Shown one piece after another: positions 10,262 to 22,379 of a stretch of DNA of 64,000 bases; within the stretch, counting starts at the first letter, position 1; every line of letters begins with the position of its first letter. The notes under the pieces were generated by a model. It made no database searches, was not told the origin of the DNA, and saw nothing but the letters and a program-made list of their open reading frames with translations. The DNA is from Mesocentrotus franciscanus. Lineage: Eukaryota > Echinodermata > Echinoidea > Camarodonta > Strongylocentrotidae. The translations under genes and the position numbers were made by a program. The stretch spans positions 19,411,910-19,475,909 of the forward strand of contig CP137671.1 in assembly GCA_037976565.1 (NCBI GenBank), in the 5' to 3' direction.

Positions 10262-11120
10262 ATTACACAAAGATTTGGAAACAAGTGTCAACCCAAACAA
10301 ATGGGATTGGGCTCCTCCCCATGCATGACATTTCAGATTCTGTCATTGGAATCATAAGATTAGCAATAAGCCTGTTTACTCATTATTATTCATGCTTTTT
10401 TAACCAAATTTGCTCTTGACTACACATTAGCTAGCCCGAGGCTTGTGAGACACAGCAACAACGGATTAATACAAAGTGGATTTCATCGATAGAGATACCA
10501 TTATGCATAGCAGGCGGATTAAAAAGTAAGTGACGATGGGGACTTGGGAGACACATGCAGACATTAAAATATATTAGCAAAAAGATCATCTGATATTGGT
10601 TGCAATCTTTTGTATCATTGGATGCTGATAAACATATATTTCTTGATAATTAATGATAACAATAAGTTCTACATGTATTACAGCACTTACATTCCACTGG
10701 GCAGCAATTTACCATGGCTTTACATAAGTTTTCGGAGGCTACTATGAAATACTCACGGCATTCAATCAATCCCTTGTTACAGGGTACTTATTTACTACAC
10801 CGGGTCGAGTGGCATATGTGGACAAAATGTGCTAAACTGGATATGATTACGTCACGCAAAGGTGCTGCCCCTGTCTGGCTGAGCCAGTCGTGTCTCTTTG
10901 GACACTAGAGGGCAGCTTCCAAAGGTCACTGGGAAAGGTCGCCATGTTTCACCTCTAGTAAACCATTCAGAATGTTTGTCATGATTACATAGATTGATGG
11001 AGCATGGGCTTTCAAGTCGAGTGCTCTCTAAACCAAAGAAGGAAATAGGTGTGAAAGTGATGGATCACAGCTCTCTTTTTCATAGATCTTTTAAAACTTG
11101 TAAATCTTCCTCCCTTTTTT
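10262..11120. other. No gene seen
   Basis: Unique-looking sequence with small frames of random character. Nothing was recognised. Confidence 0.5.
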
Positions 11121-11185
11121 TTTACTTGCTTTATCTCAATCAATCTACAAATATTCCATTTTCAATATCTCTTTTACTCCCCCAA

Positions 11186-11531
11186 CTCGTTTTCTCTCTC
11201 TCTCTCTCTCTCTGTCTCTCTTTCTTTCTCTCTCTTTCTTTCTTCTCAATTGCCCACCTCTCATTCGTCATCACCTTGTCAATTTCCAGTAAACCATGTA
11301 TCGTATTTTTTCTTTCTTTCTGTATCATTTCATCAGGGTATATTTTGCACAACATATGCTTTCTTAACTCCTTTCAAAAGCTTTCTGGATATCAGATAAA
11401 CTTCCTTCTTTTTACCATCCCACCTCTCTCTCTCTCTCTCTCTCTCCCCCTCTTCCTACCCCTCTTTCACTGCCTCTTTTTTCTCTCTCTCTCTCTTTCA
11501 CTGCCTCTCTCTCTCTCTCTCTCTTTCACTG

Positions 11532-11564
<33 letters not shown>

Positions 11565-11606
11565 ATCCTCTATCTCATCCTCCCTCCCTCTCTCTCCCTC
11601 ATACTC
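11186..11606. repeat. (CT)n arrays
   Basis: Two blocks of CT dinucleotides (about 11186-11250 and 11423-11606) with TTTC interruptions. The 205-codon plus-strand open frame across them is Ser/Leu/Phe repeat text and is not a gene. Confidence 0.95.
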
Positions 11607-11619
11607 TCTGATGCTTTAT

Positions 11620-12395
11620 CTATCGAACTTGGTAAAAGTAAAACTGCTGTTTTAGTGACGTTGCTTTTATCCCAAACTAGCAAGCAATGTATCACTAATT
11701 CCCAAATGGGAAAAGGCGTAGAAAGAAATAAATCTTGACCATGCTACATCTACACATTTTAACACAAAGGTGTTAAAAGGACAAAGTGTTTACTCAACAA
11801 TGTGTACAGACTCTAAGCCTGACTGCACAAGTAACATGCATTTAAAATATCGTCAATTTCATTTCATAAAATGAAGTAGCAAGTACAGTGTACATGTACG
11901 TACACCGTCCTTTGCCCAAATCAAACTCTTAACATGGGGGCTTAATGTTATTGCTTTTTCGCAAAAATGATAGAAGTAGAATAATTTGGTTATCGCTTTT
12001 GTTTTCATTATGATGATAAAAATATATAAAGCTGTCATAAAGACACCAATAAAATATCAATATCACGGCAAAAGCAATCCATTACTTGTGAATTTTCATT
12101 TTCCATTCTCGTTTTATATTTGCGTTCACTGCTACAAACAAATAATTTGCAGGCCGTTTACAAGAATTGATTTCCATTTGTGAAGAGGAATGATGACTAT
12201 GTTATGAGTATGACAAGCGGGCAGTTTAGTTCAAACAAGCTCAAATGTATGAAGAGAGAGTACTTCAACTGTACTTGACAAAAATTCAAATTGTGCGTGA
12301 AATGTGAGTTATATGGAAAGACACAAAATAGACAGGCAAAATTGAAATTGTATCCAAGTTTGAAAGCAGAGTTCGGAGAATTCTTATTTGATACC
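11620..12395. other. No gene seen
   Basis: AT-rich unique-looking sequence, no coding or RNA feature recognised. Confidence 0.5.
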
Positions 12396-12405
12396 ACTAT
12401 GTCCA

Positions 12406-12460
12406 CATCTACTATAGATAAGACAATGGACATATCTACTATAGATAAGACAATGGACAC
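12406..12460. repeat. 27-bp tandem duplication
   Basis: Two copies of a 27-bp unit with core 'ctactatagataagacaatg', nearly identical, ending just upstream of the SINE at 12476. Confidence 0.9.
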
Positions 12461-12475
12461 ATACTCTCATCATAT

Positions 12476-12640
12476 TCTTGTTGGCTCAGTGGAAGAGCAG
12501 TTGTTTCATAACCGGGAGGTCCTAGTTTCAAAACCAAGTCAATCCACTAGGGCCCTTTGGTAAGACATTACTCCTCATTACCAAGTCCCTCAGAGAGGAC
12601 AGAAAGCCGTTGGTCCATAGGTTGCTTACTTACACGTATA
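12476..12640 (+). mobile_element. tRNA-derived SINE (echinoid-type body)
   Basis: The head has an A-box-like TGGCTCAGTGG at 12483 and a decayed B-box-like agtttcaaaac, about 35 bases apart. The body reads 'cattaccaagtccctc' then 'gagaggac' then 'gccgttggtcc', which I recognise from memory as a common sea urchin SINE body. The 3' end is not sharply defined and could extend to about 12700. The decayed B box suggests a dead copy. Confidence 0.7.
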
Positions 12641-12822
12641 TAAAGCATATATAGATGATTTTTTAGCAGTCAGATAAGAGAAACAACCATACTATTCTGT
12701 TATATTCTCATGTTCTTTGATCAGTAATTTGTTCATTCCACTATCTATCTTGAAACAGTCAAATTAAGTACCAAAAGGAGAATTTGAGAAGTTGAATTTG
12801 AGCAAGCCGATACATGTAGGTA

Positions 12823-12978
12823 CAGTCAAACCTGTCTATAGTGACCGCCAAAGGGAAACACAAAAAGTGGTCTTTGTAGACAGGTTCCTTTATTACATAT
12901 TTCAATGAGAAACCGTTTTCAAGGGAAACAAAAAATGTGGTCTTTGTAGACAGGTGGTCACTAAAGCAGGTTTGACTG
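12823..12978. mobile_element. Complete short TA-flanked MITE (CAGTCAAACCTG family)
   Basis: A 156-bp element bounded by TA on both sides. The left end is CAGTCAAACCTGTCTATAGT and the right end, reverse complemented, is CAGTCAAACCTGCTTTAGTG. The interior holds two direct 'gtggtctttgtagacaggt' segments. The TA duplication and CAGT ends fit a Tc1/mariner/pogo-type non-autonomous element. Relatives lie at 6265, 7957 and 27917. Confidence 0.85.
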
Positions 12979-13061
12979 TATATGTAAAATGATCACAGAA
13001 GGGGAGATTTCAAAGCTCAAAATTAGAAGAAACTGTTACGCTAATAGGGGAATCCTTCACA

Positions 13062-13070
13062 GGTAAGATT
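13062..13070 (+). other. Consensus-like splice donor (candidate only)
   Basis: CAG|GTAAGA on the plus strand. The preceding frame is open for about 23 codons, but no acceptor or recognisable protein supports an exon. Matches of this length are expected about twice by chance in both strands of the window. Confidence 0.12.
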
Positions 13071-13433
13071 CTTTTTGTCTACAGAGTGCATCAGCACATC
13101 CTTGATTCCATAATGAAACTGATACCTCCACTAAGCTTGCAACTATATGCCAAAGACGACAGGAAACGAATTCTACAAACAGTGTGGCCCCACAGGCATG
13201 GTTTGATGTTGTTTTGATTCAATACGGTGCTGAATTAAAGATCATCGTTACACTTGTAAAAACACATATTTCTTTCCCTTTCTCGTTGTAACAATGACGC
13301 ACTGGTAACATCATCCAGCAATTGCATGAATTGAAATGTATATCCAAACAAATGAAACATTAAAAAAAAAAACAGATTCGCAATACTTTTCACCTACTTT
13401 CTCTGTAATTCAAAGCCTAGTCTAGCAGTCTTA

Positions 13434-13680
13434 TGGGGCATTGCAAGAAATTTGCAATCAATTGCAAATCCCCAAAATCAAGCGTAATTCTTGTGATTAA
13501 TTGTAAATTTGCACCATTGGTAAGAGAGAGAGAGAGGGGGGAGAATAAAAGCTAGATCTAGTTAACTTAATTTAATTGTTAAAACTTAATCTTAACAAAA
13601 TCCTAGGAAATTTAGGAGACTAGTGGGGTGTCGCAAGAAACTTGAGTTGCAATCAATCGCAACTTTCTTGCAACGCCCCA
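13434..13680. mobile_element. TTA-flanked MITE (PIF/Harbinger-like)
   Basis: A 247-bp element with left end TGGGGCATTGCAAGAAATTT and right end, reverse complemented, TGGGGCGTTGCAAGAAAGTT. The flanks are TTA at 13431-13433 and 13681-13683. A TWA trinucleotide duplication is characteristic of PIF/Harbinger transposition. Each end also folds on itself: the last ~60 bases form a hairpin around 'gttgcaatcaatcgcaac'. A GA microsatellite sits in the middle. Confidence 0.7.
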
Positions 13681-13968
13681 TTAGAGTTAAATAAATTTTT
13701 AGAAAATGAACTGGCGATTGTCATGATGTCCTGTAAAGGCCTCAGATTGTGATATGTGTGATCATAGTGTGTTTTATTCACAGGGAGAATATACTAGAAT
13801 TATATTTGTAACATGTTAATGGAATTACATGGAAATATTTATGAGAGATTTCACTTGCATGTTTTCAAGAAAAATGAAAAATTACATGACTAAATTTCTT
13901 TTTTAAATCTTCGAATTTTCTGTCAATGAGACCACACCAATCACGAGTCATTAGGCCCGTTCACACAT

Positions 13969-14380
13969 AACAATTGGTGCGATTTGGATTGCGATGCAAA
14001 GATCAATTGTTTTTTTGCGACTGTTCACACATGTCAATTTAGTGCGAATTGGATCGCGATGCAAAGATTGATTTTTTTGGGTGACCATTCACACACAGGG
14101 AGAATACTCGCTCGACGGCAAAAACGTCCGAACTGCGCATGCGTGAATCTCGACGATGTATGCGCGCTTGGAATCCTGGGATAAAATAAATAGATTTTTG
14201 ATTCTCAATACCATTCACACACACACAGTACCCGCAAACTATCGTGATTATTCTGAAACATCGCAAGACTTACTGCGAATTGGATCACCATGCGAATCAC
14301 AAAGATTATTGAAATTATTCTGTCCACACACGCAAACAAAAACTAATTTTTGATCATGATGGATCGCAACCCAAGAGCAA
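13969..14380. repeat. Array of diverged ~60-bp units (possible MITE interior)
   Basis: Direct repeats combine 'gttcacacatgtcaattt' with 'gcgaattggatcgcgatgca'. Units begin near 13969, 14026, 14085, 14210 and 14320. 'Ccattcacacac' phrases like these are common in invertebrate MITEs, but no paired terminal repeat was found. Confidence 0.55.
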
Positions 14381-14721
14381 TTCAAATACCTTATTGTATT
14401 GCATATAAACCTCATGTGTTTTTCTTGTAAAATGTCAGTGTTATTGCCCACACATTTCAATATGTAATTAACAAGGCAATTGGAATTGCCTGTATAGGCC
14501 AAGTAAAAGTGATTCCCTGTTTCTTGACCTCTCCCGTTTCCCTTTCTTAGGCTGCCTACAGCTTTCTCACATATTTTGCTATTCCTAACATAATATGAAT
14601 ATTTGTTCATTTTAATGCACAGGAACCTAGACAATGTAGTTCTGAAAAACATAAAAATAGTGCAATTTTAACATGTTTTAAGCCTCTGTAATGAATGGTT
14701 ACAAATGAATTAATATATTAA

Positions 14722-15100
14722 AGGGATCCGGTAACTTTGTCTCAGATTCTGAAACAAAATCCTGGATTTAGCTCATGCTGCAATGATAATTATAAACATT
14801 TAGGTCAGTCAGGAACACCATGACTTTTACAAGCCGATCGCCTGTCTGATTATCAAGATATTTATGATTGGAAATCAAAACCAAATTTTGCGTTTTCCTA
14901 ACGGTTTTCATAACACTACAGTCTATTGGGGAAAACAAGTATGGTAAAACCGGTCACTCAAAGATTTTTACTTTTTTGAGGCACTTCTTGATATTTTGAA
15001 GCGCGATTTTTTTTTTAGGGCTTCAGTATTACACCATATCACAGACACTGATAACACGTAGGACCGTGCATCTCAGATTTAACATTGTTAAACGATGCCT
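14722..15100 (+). mobile_element. TTAA-flanked MITE, family F3, copy 1
   Basis: A 379-bp element between TTAA at 14718-14721 and 15101-15104. The ends are short: AGGGATC at the left and AGGCATC for the reverse complement of the right. The whole body matches 23561-23937 in the opposite orientation. No frame. piggyBac/Kolobok target preference. Confidence 0.85.
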
Positions 15101-15266
15101 TTAAGACACTTGTGTTGAAATTAACTCAATGGGGATTTCATATGCAGAAAAAAATAATAATATGGAACCCCTCTCTAATTTGAAAAATATATGAACAAAA
15201 ATTATGATTCAATCTTATTCAGCCTTAGGTTGATTTCTTGAAAGTCTGTGCAATTTTTTGTTTTAA

Positions 15267-15452
15267 AGCCCTCTGCACTAGTTTGGCCAGGGGGGATTAG
15301 ACCTCCCTGCAAGGTCACTGACAGGTGGTTATCTCATCAAATCAGCTCTCAATTAACATAAGAAAAAAGGATCATGGGGGACCAACAGGCACCGATTAGG
15401 CATTGTTTGCTATATAGAGGGCGCAAGTAGCTATAAGTAGTGCAGTGGGGCT
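15267..15452 (-). mobile_element. TTAA-flanked MITE, family F1, copy 2
   Basis: A 186-bp inverted copy of the element at 6599-6784, bounded by TTAA at 15263-15266 and 15453-15456. The apparent minus-strand frame just downstream (15349-15627) overlaps the element and is not supported as a gene. Confidence 0.85.
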
Positions 15453-15699
15453 TTAAGTAGAGAAAGGTCATGGGCAACAGGAAACCAAAGACAACAACAG
15501 AGTGGCTATCAAAACACAGGTGTACTGTCCCAGAGTCAGGTAGATAAAAAAGCGCTAGTTCTCTGACGCTCGCCCCCCGGGGCTTGCTTAGTACGACAGG
15601 GAAACATCTCGCAAACGGAAGCGCCACATCGTTCTACTCCTCCATCATCATGTGACTTTAGCTTTCGGGCTGATCACTACTTTATCCGTCTCTCCTCTC

Positions 15700-16014
15700 C
15701 TTCATCTCGCTGTCTCAACCTCTCTTTTGTCACATTTTCCCCCTCCCTATTTCACCTTCACTCTTTCCCCTCCTTTCCCCTCTTTCTTTCTTTCTTTCGT
15801 TCTTTCTTTCTCTCACCCCCCTCTCTCTCTCTTTCTCTCCTTCTTTCTTTCTCTTTTGCTCTCTTTCTTTCTCTCTCCCCCTCTCTATCTTTTTCTCTCT
15901 TTCTTTCTCTCTTTTGCTCTCTTTCTTTCTCTCTCTTGCTCTCTTTTTCTCTCTCTCCCTCACACGCACATATATTCCCCCTTTTTTCTATGTCTCTGTC
16001 TCTCTTTCTCTCTT

Positions 16015-16062
<48 letters not shown>
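15700..16062. repeat. (CT)n / TTTC arrays
   Basis: A long pyrimidine tract with CTTT, CCCT and pure CT segments. It produces Ser/Leu/Phe frames on the plus strand and Arg/Glu/Lys frames on the minus strand, all artefactual. Confidence 0.95.
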
Positions 16063-17545
16063 ATGCAATCTAAGACCATCTTATCATGAACCAAATATTT
16101 GTAACAATCACACATCTTACTCTCACTCAAAACAAGAATTGCATCGGGAATAATAAACTCTAAACCGATCATGGTAATTACACATACCGGTAGTTATGGT
16201 TTAAAGAAAGAACAATAAGACAGTAAAAGCTGCCAAACATGCACTCACTTGCAAAAAATAGTATTTCAATCAAATCCAGATTTAGGCTGGAAGTACTTGT
16301 GGAATCTTAAAGATGGCCATTAGCATAACTTGAAGATCAACGTCGCACCAAGGTCAACCCAGATGGTAATCTTTTGTTTGTCCCCCTTCTATTTTTGTAT
16401 CTTTACATCAGCGTTTCCACATTTTTTCAGCTTATAAGAGAAATGTGAGAATTAGGAGAGCACGTGAGATTCTATTTTGAGAGCCAATGAACCGTTTTCA
16501 ACAAACTGCATCCGCAACTGTAGATCTGTAACGGTTCAAGAGAGATATCCAACTATGTCTTGAAACTAGAACGTGTGCTAATGTGTGATTGAATCAAATA
16601 ACACCTTAATTTTTTTTCCTCATTTCCTTTCCTATTTCATTTTTTTTTTCCATTTTGAGGAGAATGATTAAGTCAAATGACAGTATGACACCATTAGTTG
16701 CTACATGTCCTTTCTTGCTTGTTTTGTGAGGAAAATCAAATTACAAACAGTATAATTTCACTTGTTTTCACCTTCTTTCTTATTTCAATATTGAGTGCAG
16801 TATGTAACTACAACCATATTTTATCATCATATTATTGCATGCTTGGACAGTGTACTAGTGCTTTTAAACATTTCAATGATTTTTAAACATAGGGTGTATA
16901 AGCATCAATCAAATGCATGAAATTACAAGTATCAACGACAAATGCAATCAAATTAGATACTTCAAAATGTGTTCAGGCACATTAATGTGCTTCAGACACA
17001 GCAAGAGTAACTACATGAATTTGCATTTGAATTCTTAGTTTAGAATTTCAAGTTCTTTCGGTGTGTGTCTTTTAAACCATCTGGGCCCTCTTCTTAGACT
17101 TGCTATATCCTAATTGATATAAGCTATAACAAAATCATTGTATTTAATTAGCTGATGCTAGATGTGTTACAAAATTGTGAGAGTCTGTTCTTTCCAACAC
17201 GCAGTTTGAGACAAGCCACATTGTACATATCCAACGCATTGTCACACACACACACAACACACACACTCTGGATCAAAGTCAGCTAACCCGCAGCAACGAC
17301 ATCCTTGTCAGAAAATCCACTGCGCTCAACTTCACAAACATATCACCCTTTCCCCATCCAAAAATAATGCACTAATGAAGCATTTATGATTGGTTATCGT
17401 TCGCTGTGCGTGGCACACACGAGAGCGCCGTTACAAAAGCTGAACAAATTACGATCCCAAGAGGGTCGTGACTTTAGTCGTTTAAGTCTTGATGAATTCC
17501 TTGGGCAAACAACGTGTGCTGATGTTGTTACATGGGGTATAGGGA
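16063..17545. other. No gene seen; short (CA)n
   Basis: AT-rich sequence with a (CA)n run at about 17244-17269. No supportable gene. Confidence 0.5.
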
Positions 17546-17550
17546 TTTGA

Positions 17551-17924
17551 AAGATACATTTCTGGCCATGGATTGCATTGTGAAGGGAACTGTCTTTGAG
17601 CAATTGGTAAAGGTTAATAAGAATCTGTACACTATCAAATCATATTTGGAATCGTCAACATGATAGGGAATAGACTCGGCCTCACTGAAAGTCACATATG
17701 AACTGCACACATAAATGGGTATATGGGACTATACACACAAATGTTTCTATAGACCAAACTTTTATGATTTTTCTTGTCATATGTTATGACTATGAGGGCA
17801 CCTGAAGAGCAATCCTTTTAAGGGGATATTTCTACTATGATATTATTCCAAAGCTGATGTAAAATGAATGAGAAAATTCTTTAATTACTTCTCAAATTTT
17901 CCAGTTCTAATTCAACCTTCTCCT
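17551..17924 (+). mobile_element. TTAA MITE, family F2, copy 3 (old, diverged)
   Basis: It follows the same order of motifs as the copies at 5545 and 62666: 'attgcattgtga', 'tatatgggacta', 'cctgaagagcaatccttt', and finally 'caaccttctcc' at the right end. Many substitutions and indels, with TTAA decayed at both ends. It is the oldest-looking copy in the window. Confidence 0.6.
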
Positions 17925-18034
17925 TCAGAGCTGTTGTCTAATGAAGAAAATAGAAAAGTGAAAATTGCCTCAAGGTCACTTACTTCATCAAACATGGCAG
18001 GATTTGCAATTTGGCAAAATTCTAGGAAACAAGT

Positions 18035-18612
18035 TATTGTCTCAAGAGATGCAGAAAGGGGTTAACTCCATGGAGTAGTATATAAGCTATTGCCCTTCTG
18101 GATATCAGCAGATGATATGTAATCATTGCATTAAGGGGCTTTGCCTTGAAATTATGTCAAAGAAGAAAACAAAATAATGAATGCGAGAGCGATAGAGGCA
18201 TTAACTTGATGGAATCCTACATGAGCTAACACCCTTCTGGCTCTCAGCAGGCAATACATATCATTTCAAATTAAGACCGTGCCTTCAAAGTGTGTACATG
18301 GAGGAAAAGCCATGCTGATTATGAGCCAATGTTGCACAATATATGAGCAAAATAGTTTCTGTTGAGAGCCAGGAAGCAGTTAACTCATTGTAAAGGATAG
18401 GAGTTACCTCCCTCTGGCCCTCAACAGAAGACATATTTATTCATTGTTCGCAGTGTCCTGGCATATCAAATTTGATGACATGTCAATTAATAAGATGAAC
18501 ATATCGTTAAAAAATGTCATTTTATGCCATCTGCTGAGCCCCAGAAGGGCGTAGACCTAATTAACAGAGTGTTCATACCCTTTTACCTCTAATCAAATGA
18601 CATAAACACTCG
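18035..18612. repeat. Cluster of four hairpin-repeat copies
   Basis: Four copies lie at about 18035-18116, 18178-18258, 18357-18436 and 18532-18612. Each has a left arm like ctgttgagagccaggaag and a right arm like cccttctggctctcagcag around a 20-25 base loop. The third copy has the best-paired arms, and in the fourth the right arm has decayed. Start-to-start spacing is about 143-179 bp and the spacers show little mutual similarity. Confidence 0.65.
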
Positions 18613-20690
18613 CGTCGCATTCATCAAATAAAATAACATTCAATTAAAATCCTGTTACATCTCTCAATGACTGTCATCATAAGCTCTTGCTACTTTTACG
18701 TCCTCTCTGATGATAAAATCTCTTTTTGAGAGCATCTGATTGCAAAGATAGCGGTGAAGGAGGATTGGAAATGAAAAGCGAGAAGGAGACTAGCAGCCAT
18801 CCGTGACAGAGTCAAGAGGTCTGCAATTTCAGCGTAATTAAATCATCAATTCTATTTTCACTGTGAACAGTGACTAGTCTTTGAGCGCGAGCCTTGGGCC
18901 CCATTCACACCTCAGGAAACTACAAAACTACGAAACTATGAAACTGAAACATATCTATTTTATAGCACTTTGGACGATCTCACAATTATGAACCCCTGGG
19001 CCCCATTTCCACTTCTTCTGGATTCTGTACTGTAAAGCACACACAGAGTCATGCCTATAAATTATGGGTTGTACAAAAACGTTTAATTACTATTATTTTT
19101 AAAAACTGTATAAAGAAATGTACAAAAACGTTTAATTACTATTATTTTTAAAAACTGTATAAAGAAACGTCATACATGTATAAAAAATTCACTGTACAAC
19201 ATCAGAGGCCAACAGACAGGATAAAAATAACAATTAAAAGGAGATGATTTGAGGAAACTGGTATCCGGGAGGGCAGCTAACACCACACGTTTGTGTTAGT
19301 TTACTTCATGGGCACTGCACGTGTGTACAAATAGGCAAGCTGGTTAGTCATATAAGTACACGCTCACAACAAGCCCGGGTCACGTTATATTGTTTTTAAT
19401 CGTTACTATATTCACACGCATGATGGACCCTCATTTTTTATCAATTTTTTTGTTTAAAAAAGATGCTCTAATTCGTATTCACTACATAATGTTTCTGTAA
19501 ATGACAATAGTCAGACAACATTAAAAAAAACTACAAATTAAATGTATAGCTAAGTGAGACGGCATATCATTTTGTTTAGGTGAATAGGGGTTGTGAGAAA
19601 TGTGAAATCTTTTCAATACAATATCCTTATTCGGTGATGGACCCTGTTTTGTTATCAAATCTTTGAAACAGCGCTCAAACCTGTTTTGCTATATATGATG
19701 TTTGGGTGTAAAATGACGACTTTTAAAGAAGACAAATTAGCATCTTATCGTACAGCCACGTGGGTTTCGTACGGTATGATTTTGCTTGTGAGAATGGGGG
19801 TTGTGAGAAATGCGAAATCTTCTTAGCCTCTCAAGACTGTCACTTCAATGTAAATTGATGCATCGACCATAAATGTTGCACTCCAGATTTAATTAAATTC
19901 AAAAGTAATCTCCGTCACTTTAGGGCTGTGTACTCTTGAATATCTGGATTATCGCAGTGAGAAAATTCGATCAGACTAAGAATATCATAATTTCATATGA
20001 GATTAGAGTCATTTGTTCAGAGATTTTTTGTTAATTTTGATAACTGTTTAATTCTCTTTGAGAGAAGTATTTCGTATTTGGGAAATATCTACAAGTTTTG
20101 ATACAGGTTCCATGCAATATTTTCAGGCGATATTAAAATTTTACAAAACAAGAATTCAGACTACATATTTAAGATAAATTGATCATTAAAAAAAATACTT
20201 AAATCAATGGGTTTTTTCCTAAACAAGATAAAATAAGGGATTGAAATCGAGTTTGATTTGGCACCCTGTTAATTAGATAATCAATCCGGTACATCCTGGA
20301 AAATTGTAATAAATCATGATTTATCATATTTGTGATATCAATAGCTATATTCAGAATACAATAATGTTGCAACATATTACAATTACACCTGTGATATTGT
20401 ATCGCATTTTGTAGTATTTTTCTCTGGTAAAAATTCCTCTCAGAAAAACTATCCAAGAAATGGACAGTTGCATGATTCATTTTTTGCCTGGCCTGTTGAT
20501 TAGCACAACCTATGATGACAAATAGGTGAGGGTCAATCACACTGAAAGAATCAGAGAACGACTTGACCGTCCACAGGGTACAACTGGTCATCGTAAATAC
20601 CAGAGGTAATTCCAATAACATGGGGGAATTTCATCACACACTGGTGAAAAATAGATGCGATAATTCTGTAAAAATGATGAGTCAATGCTC
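18613..20690. other. No gene seen
   Basis: AT-rich sequence apart from the exact duplication at 19070-19167. The 140-codon minus-strand frame at 20199-20621 begins with a plausible Met but has AT-rich random composition and no recognisable domain. Confidence 0.45.
19070..19167. repeat. Perfect 49-bp tandem duplication
   Basis: Units 19070-19118 and 19119-19167 are identical base for base, starting 'tgtacaaaaacgtttaatta'. This suggests a very recent event, or a polymorphism or assembly duplication. Confidence 0.95.
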
Positions 20691-20699
20691 TACGTATCC

Positions 20700-20905
20700 A
20701 TCACACCGTGAAGTTCCTACACCCTTTTTCAAGCGGCCAAGTCAGGCGTTGACATGTTTATTTAAATCGTTCGTCAGCTCCGTCCACATGGCTATTGCGC
20801 AGCCGAGCACATGCCGTGCAGCAGGGCGTGAAAGCAACACCGCTGGCCAGAGACAGATTACCGAGGGGGCTCAGAGAAGGGTCTTCTTGGCTTTATCCCG
20901 TTTCT
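20700..20905. promoter_or_regulatory. GC-richer low-repeat island (possible cis-regulatory)
   Basis: The stretch has several CpG and E-box-like CACATG/CACGTG-related words in an otherwise AT-rich area, with no simple repeats. A plus-strand frame crosses it but has no recognisable protein. The regulatory call is inference from composition only. Confidence 0.2.
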
Positions 20906-21067
20906 ACCCATCATCATAATCATCTTCTTTTCTCTCTCCAAGCGATGCTGTTCTCATCATTCCTGCTTACATGAATGTGCAGAGTGGATTAAATGGTCAT
21001 TGAGTATTATGCACCCTTTATCTTTTTTTCATAAGTACTCTCTGCTTTTGATACCCGCTTCCTTCTA

Positions 21068-21198
21068 TTCGCCCCCCCCCCCTCTCCCTCTCCCTCTCTC
21101 GGTGTCTCTTCCTCCCCCCCTCTCTCTCTCTCTCTCTATCTGCCTCTCTCTGTCTCTCTTCCTCCCTCTCACTCTCTCTCTCTCTCTTTCTTCCCCCT
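21068..21198. repeat. (CT)n / C-rich array
   Basis: Poly-C followed by CT repeats, giving low-complexity frames on both strands. Confidence 0.95.
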
Positions 21199-21959
21199 CC
21201 CTATAGGAGGCGGTGTGGCACCATCGGATTATCAGTCTGTCTCTCATGACTTTCGTCATGCGCGTGGGTTCAACTTCCGTGCTGAGCAGACAAAAACGCA
21301 AAAATCATTATCGCCGCATATGTGTAAGCGGGCCCTTCCCCTCTGTTCTCGAGGTTCTCGATGCAGGCTCAGTTCGGGGGAAAACACTCCGCTCCTCGGA
21401 CAGAATGTCAAATGGAGGCCCTGTGTGTAGGAGAGTCGCACTCTATGCATGTTAATTCGCTACACTTCTCACAAAGAATAGGGTGTCAACCTGATGTTCA
21501 GTGTGCCTGCATACACAACTGGTAATCTACCTATACAGGTCTTTCGTGATAGGCTGCATAGCCCTTTGAAGATTAACAAAGGAAGAATAAAAAGATGACA
21601 GAATGCCTTGAAAATGTCCATATAATATATTTAACTTCAAATGGAAAAGAGAAATAAAAGTCTTTCACTTACCTGTTATTGAAAAGACCATTAAGAGCAA
21701 ATGCAGCATCCAGAGAAATGTGACATGGAACGAGAAAAACAACGAAAGATAGATTGTTTAGAAAATATTTTTTCTGTTTGTTTTATTTCTTTCTTCTGTT
21801 TAATACAAAGTCATATGTAATGGTTTGGTATTTCATGAAATATTTAGATGTCATGAAATATTGTTGATGTAACATCCAGAAAATGTGTTCACCGTAGAAA
21901 TGAAATTCCAAGAGTATCTCCATTCTCAATTTTATTGCTTCCATCATTTTTTCTTTTTT

Positions 21960-22375
21960 CCTCGACACCAAGACAGTAACTTCTATGAAAAAGAATTATT
22001 TTTCTTCACTGACAATACTGTGACAGTGCACTTAATTCAAGTGATTCTTTTTCCTCCATCCCAGATCGATAAACTTGCTTGAGTATCTCTTTAAGTGATT
22101 TTCCCTTCTCATTCAACACCAATTCAGCAAACAAAAGTTGCTTGAGTATTTCTTTATTTAAAGCATTATCTCTTCACGGACACTAGGACACTCCCTTTAA
22201 GTGATTCTCCTTTGTCTAACAACACCAGGACAGTAAACGTAAGTCACTTCGAGACCCTTTAATGATTCTACCTTCTTTGGTAACTCTATGACAGTAAACT
22301 GAAGTTGTTTGAGTACCCCTTTAAGTGATTCTCTTACGCCGACACCAGGACAGTAAACTTAGGCTGCTGACTTAA
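21960..22375. repeat. Diverged minisatellite, ~60-70 bp unit
   Basis: Recurring order 'ttgcttgagtatctctttaa', 'gtgattctcctt', 'aacaccaggacagtaaac'. At least five units are discernible, with many substitutions. Confidence 0.75.
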
Positions 22376-22379
22376 TCTC

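Noticed and set aside
10994..11611. Longest open frame in the window (205 codons, plus strand)
   Set aside because: It is almost entirely Ser/Leu/Phe from CT repeats, and comparable frames occur at every CT array (15.7, 30.1, 32.6, 45.4, 53.8 kb).
13922..14652. Overlapping frames on both strands as a gene
   Set aside because: They are created by the diverged ~60-bp direct repeats and change strand and frame within the array.
18035..18612. CRISPR-like array
   Set aside because: Repeats are themselves hairpins about 80 bp long with irregular spacing, and the window is eukaryotic.
20199..20621. 140-codon minus-strand frame
   Set aside because: AT-rich composition, no motif and no splice or promoter context. 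A frame of this length is not surprising in AT-rich non-coding DNA when alternative starts are allowed.
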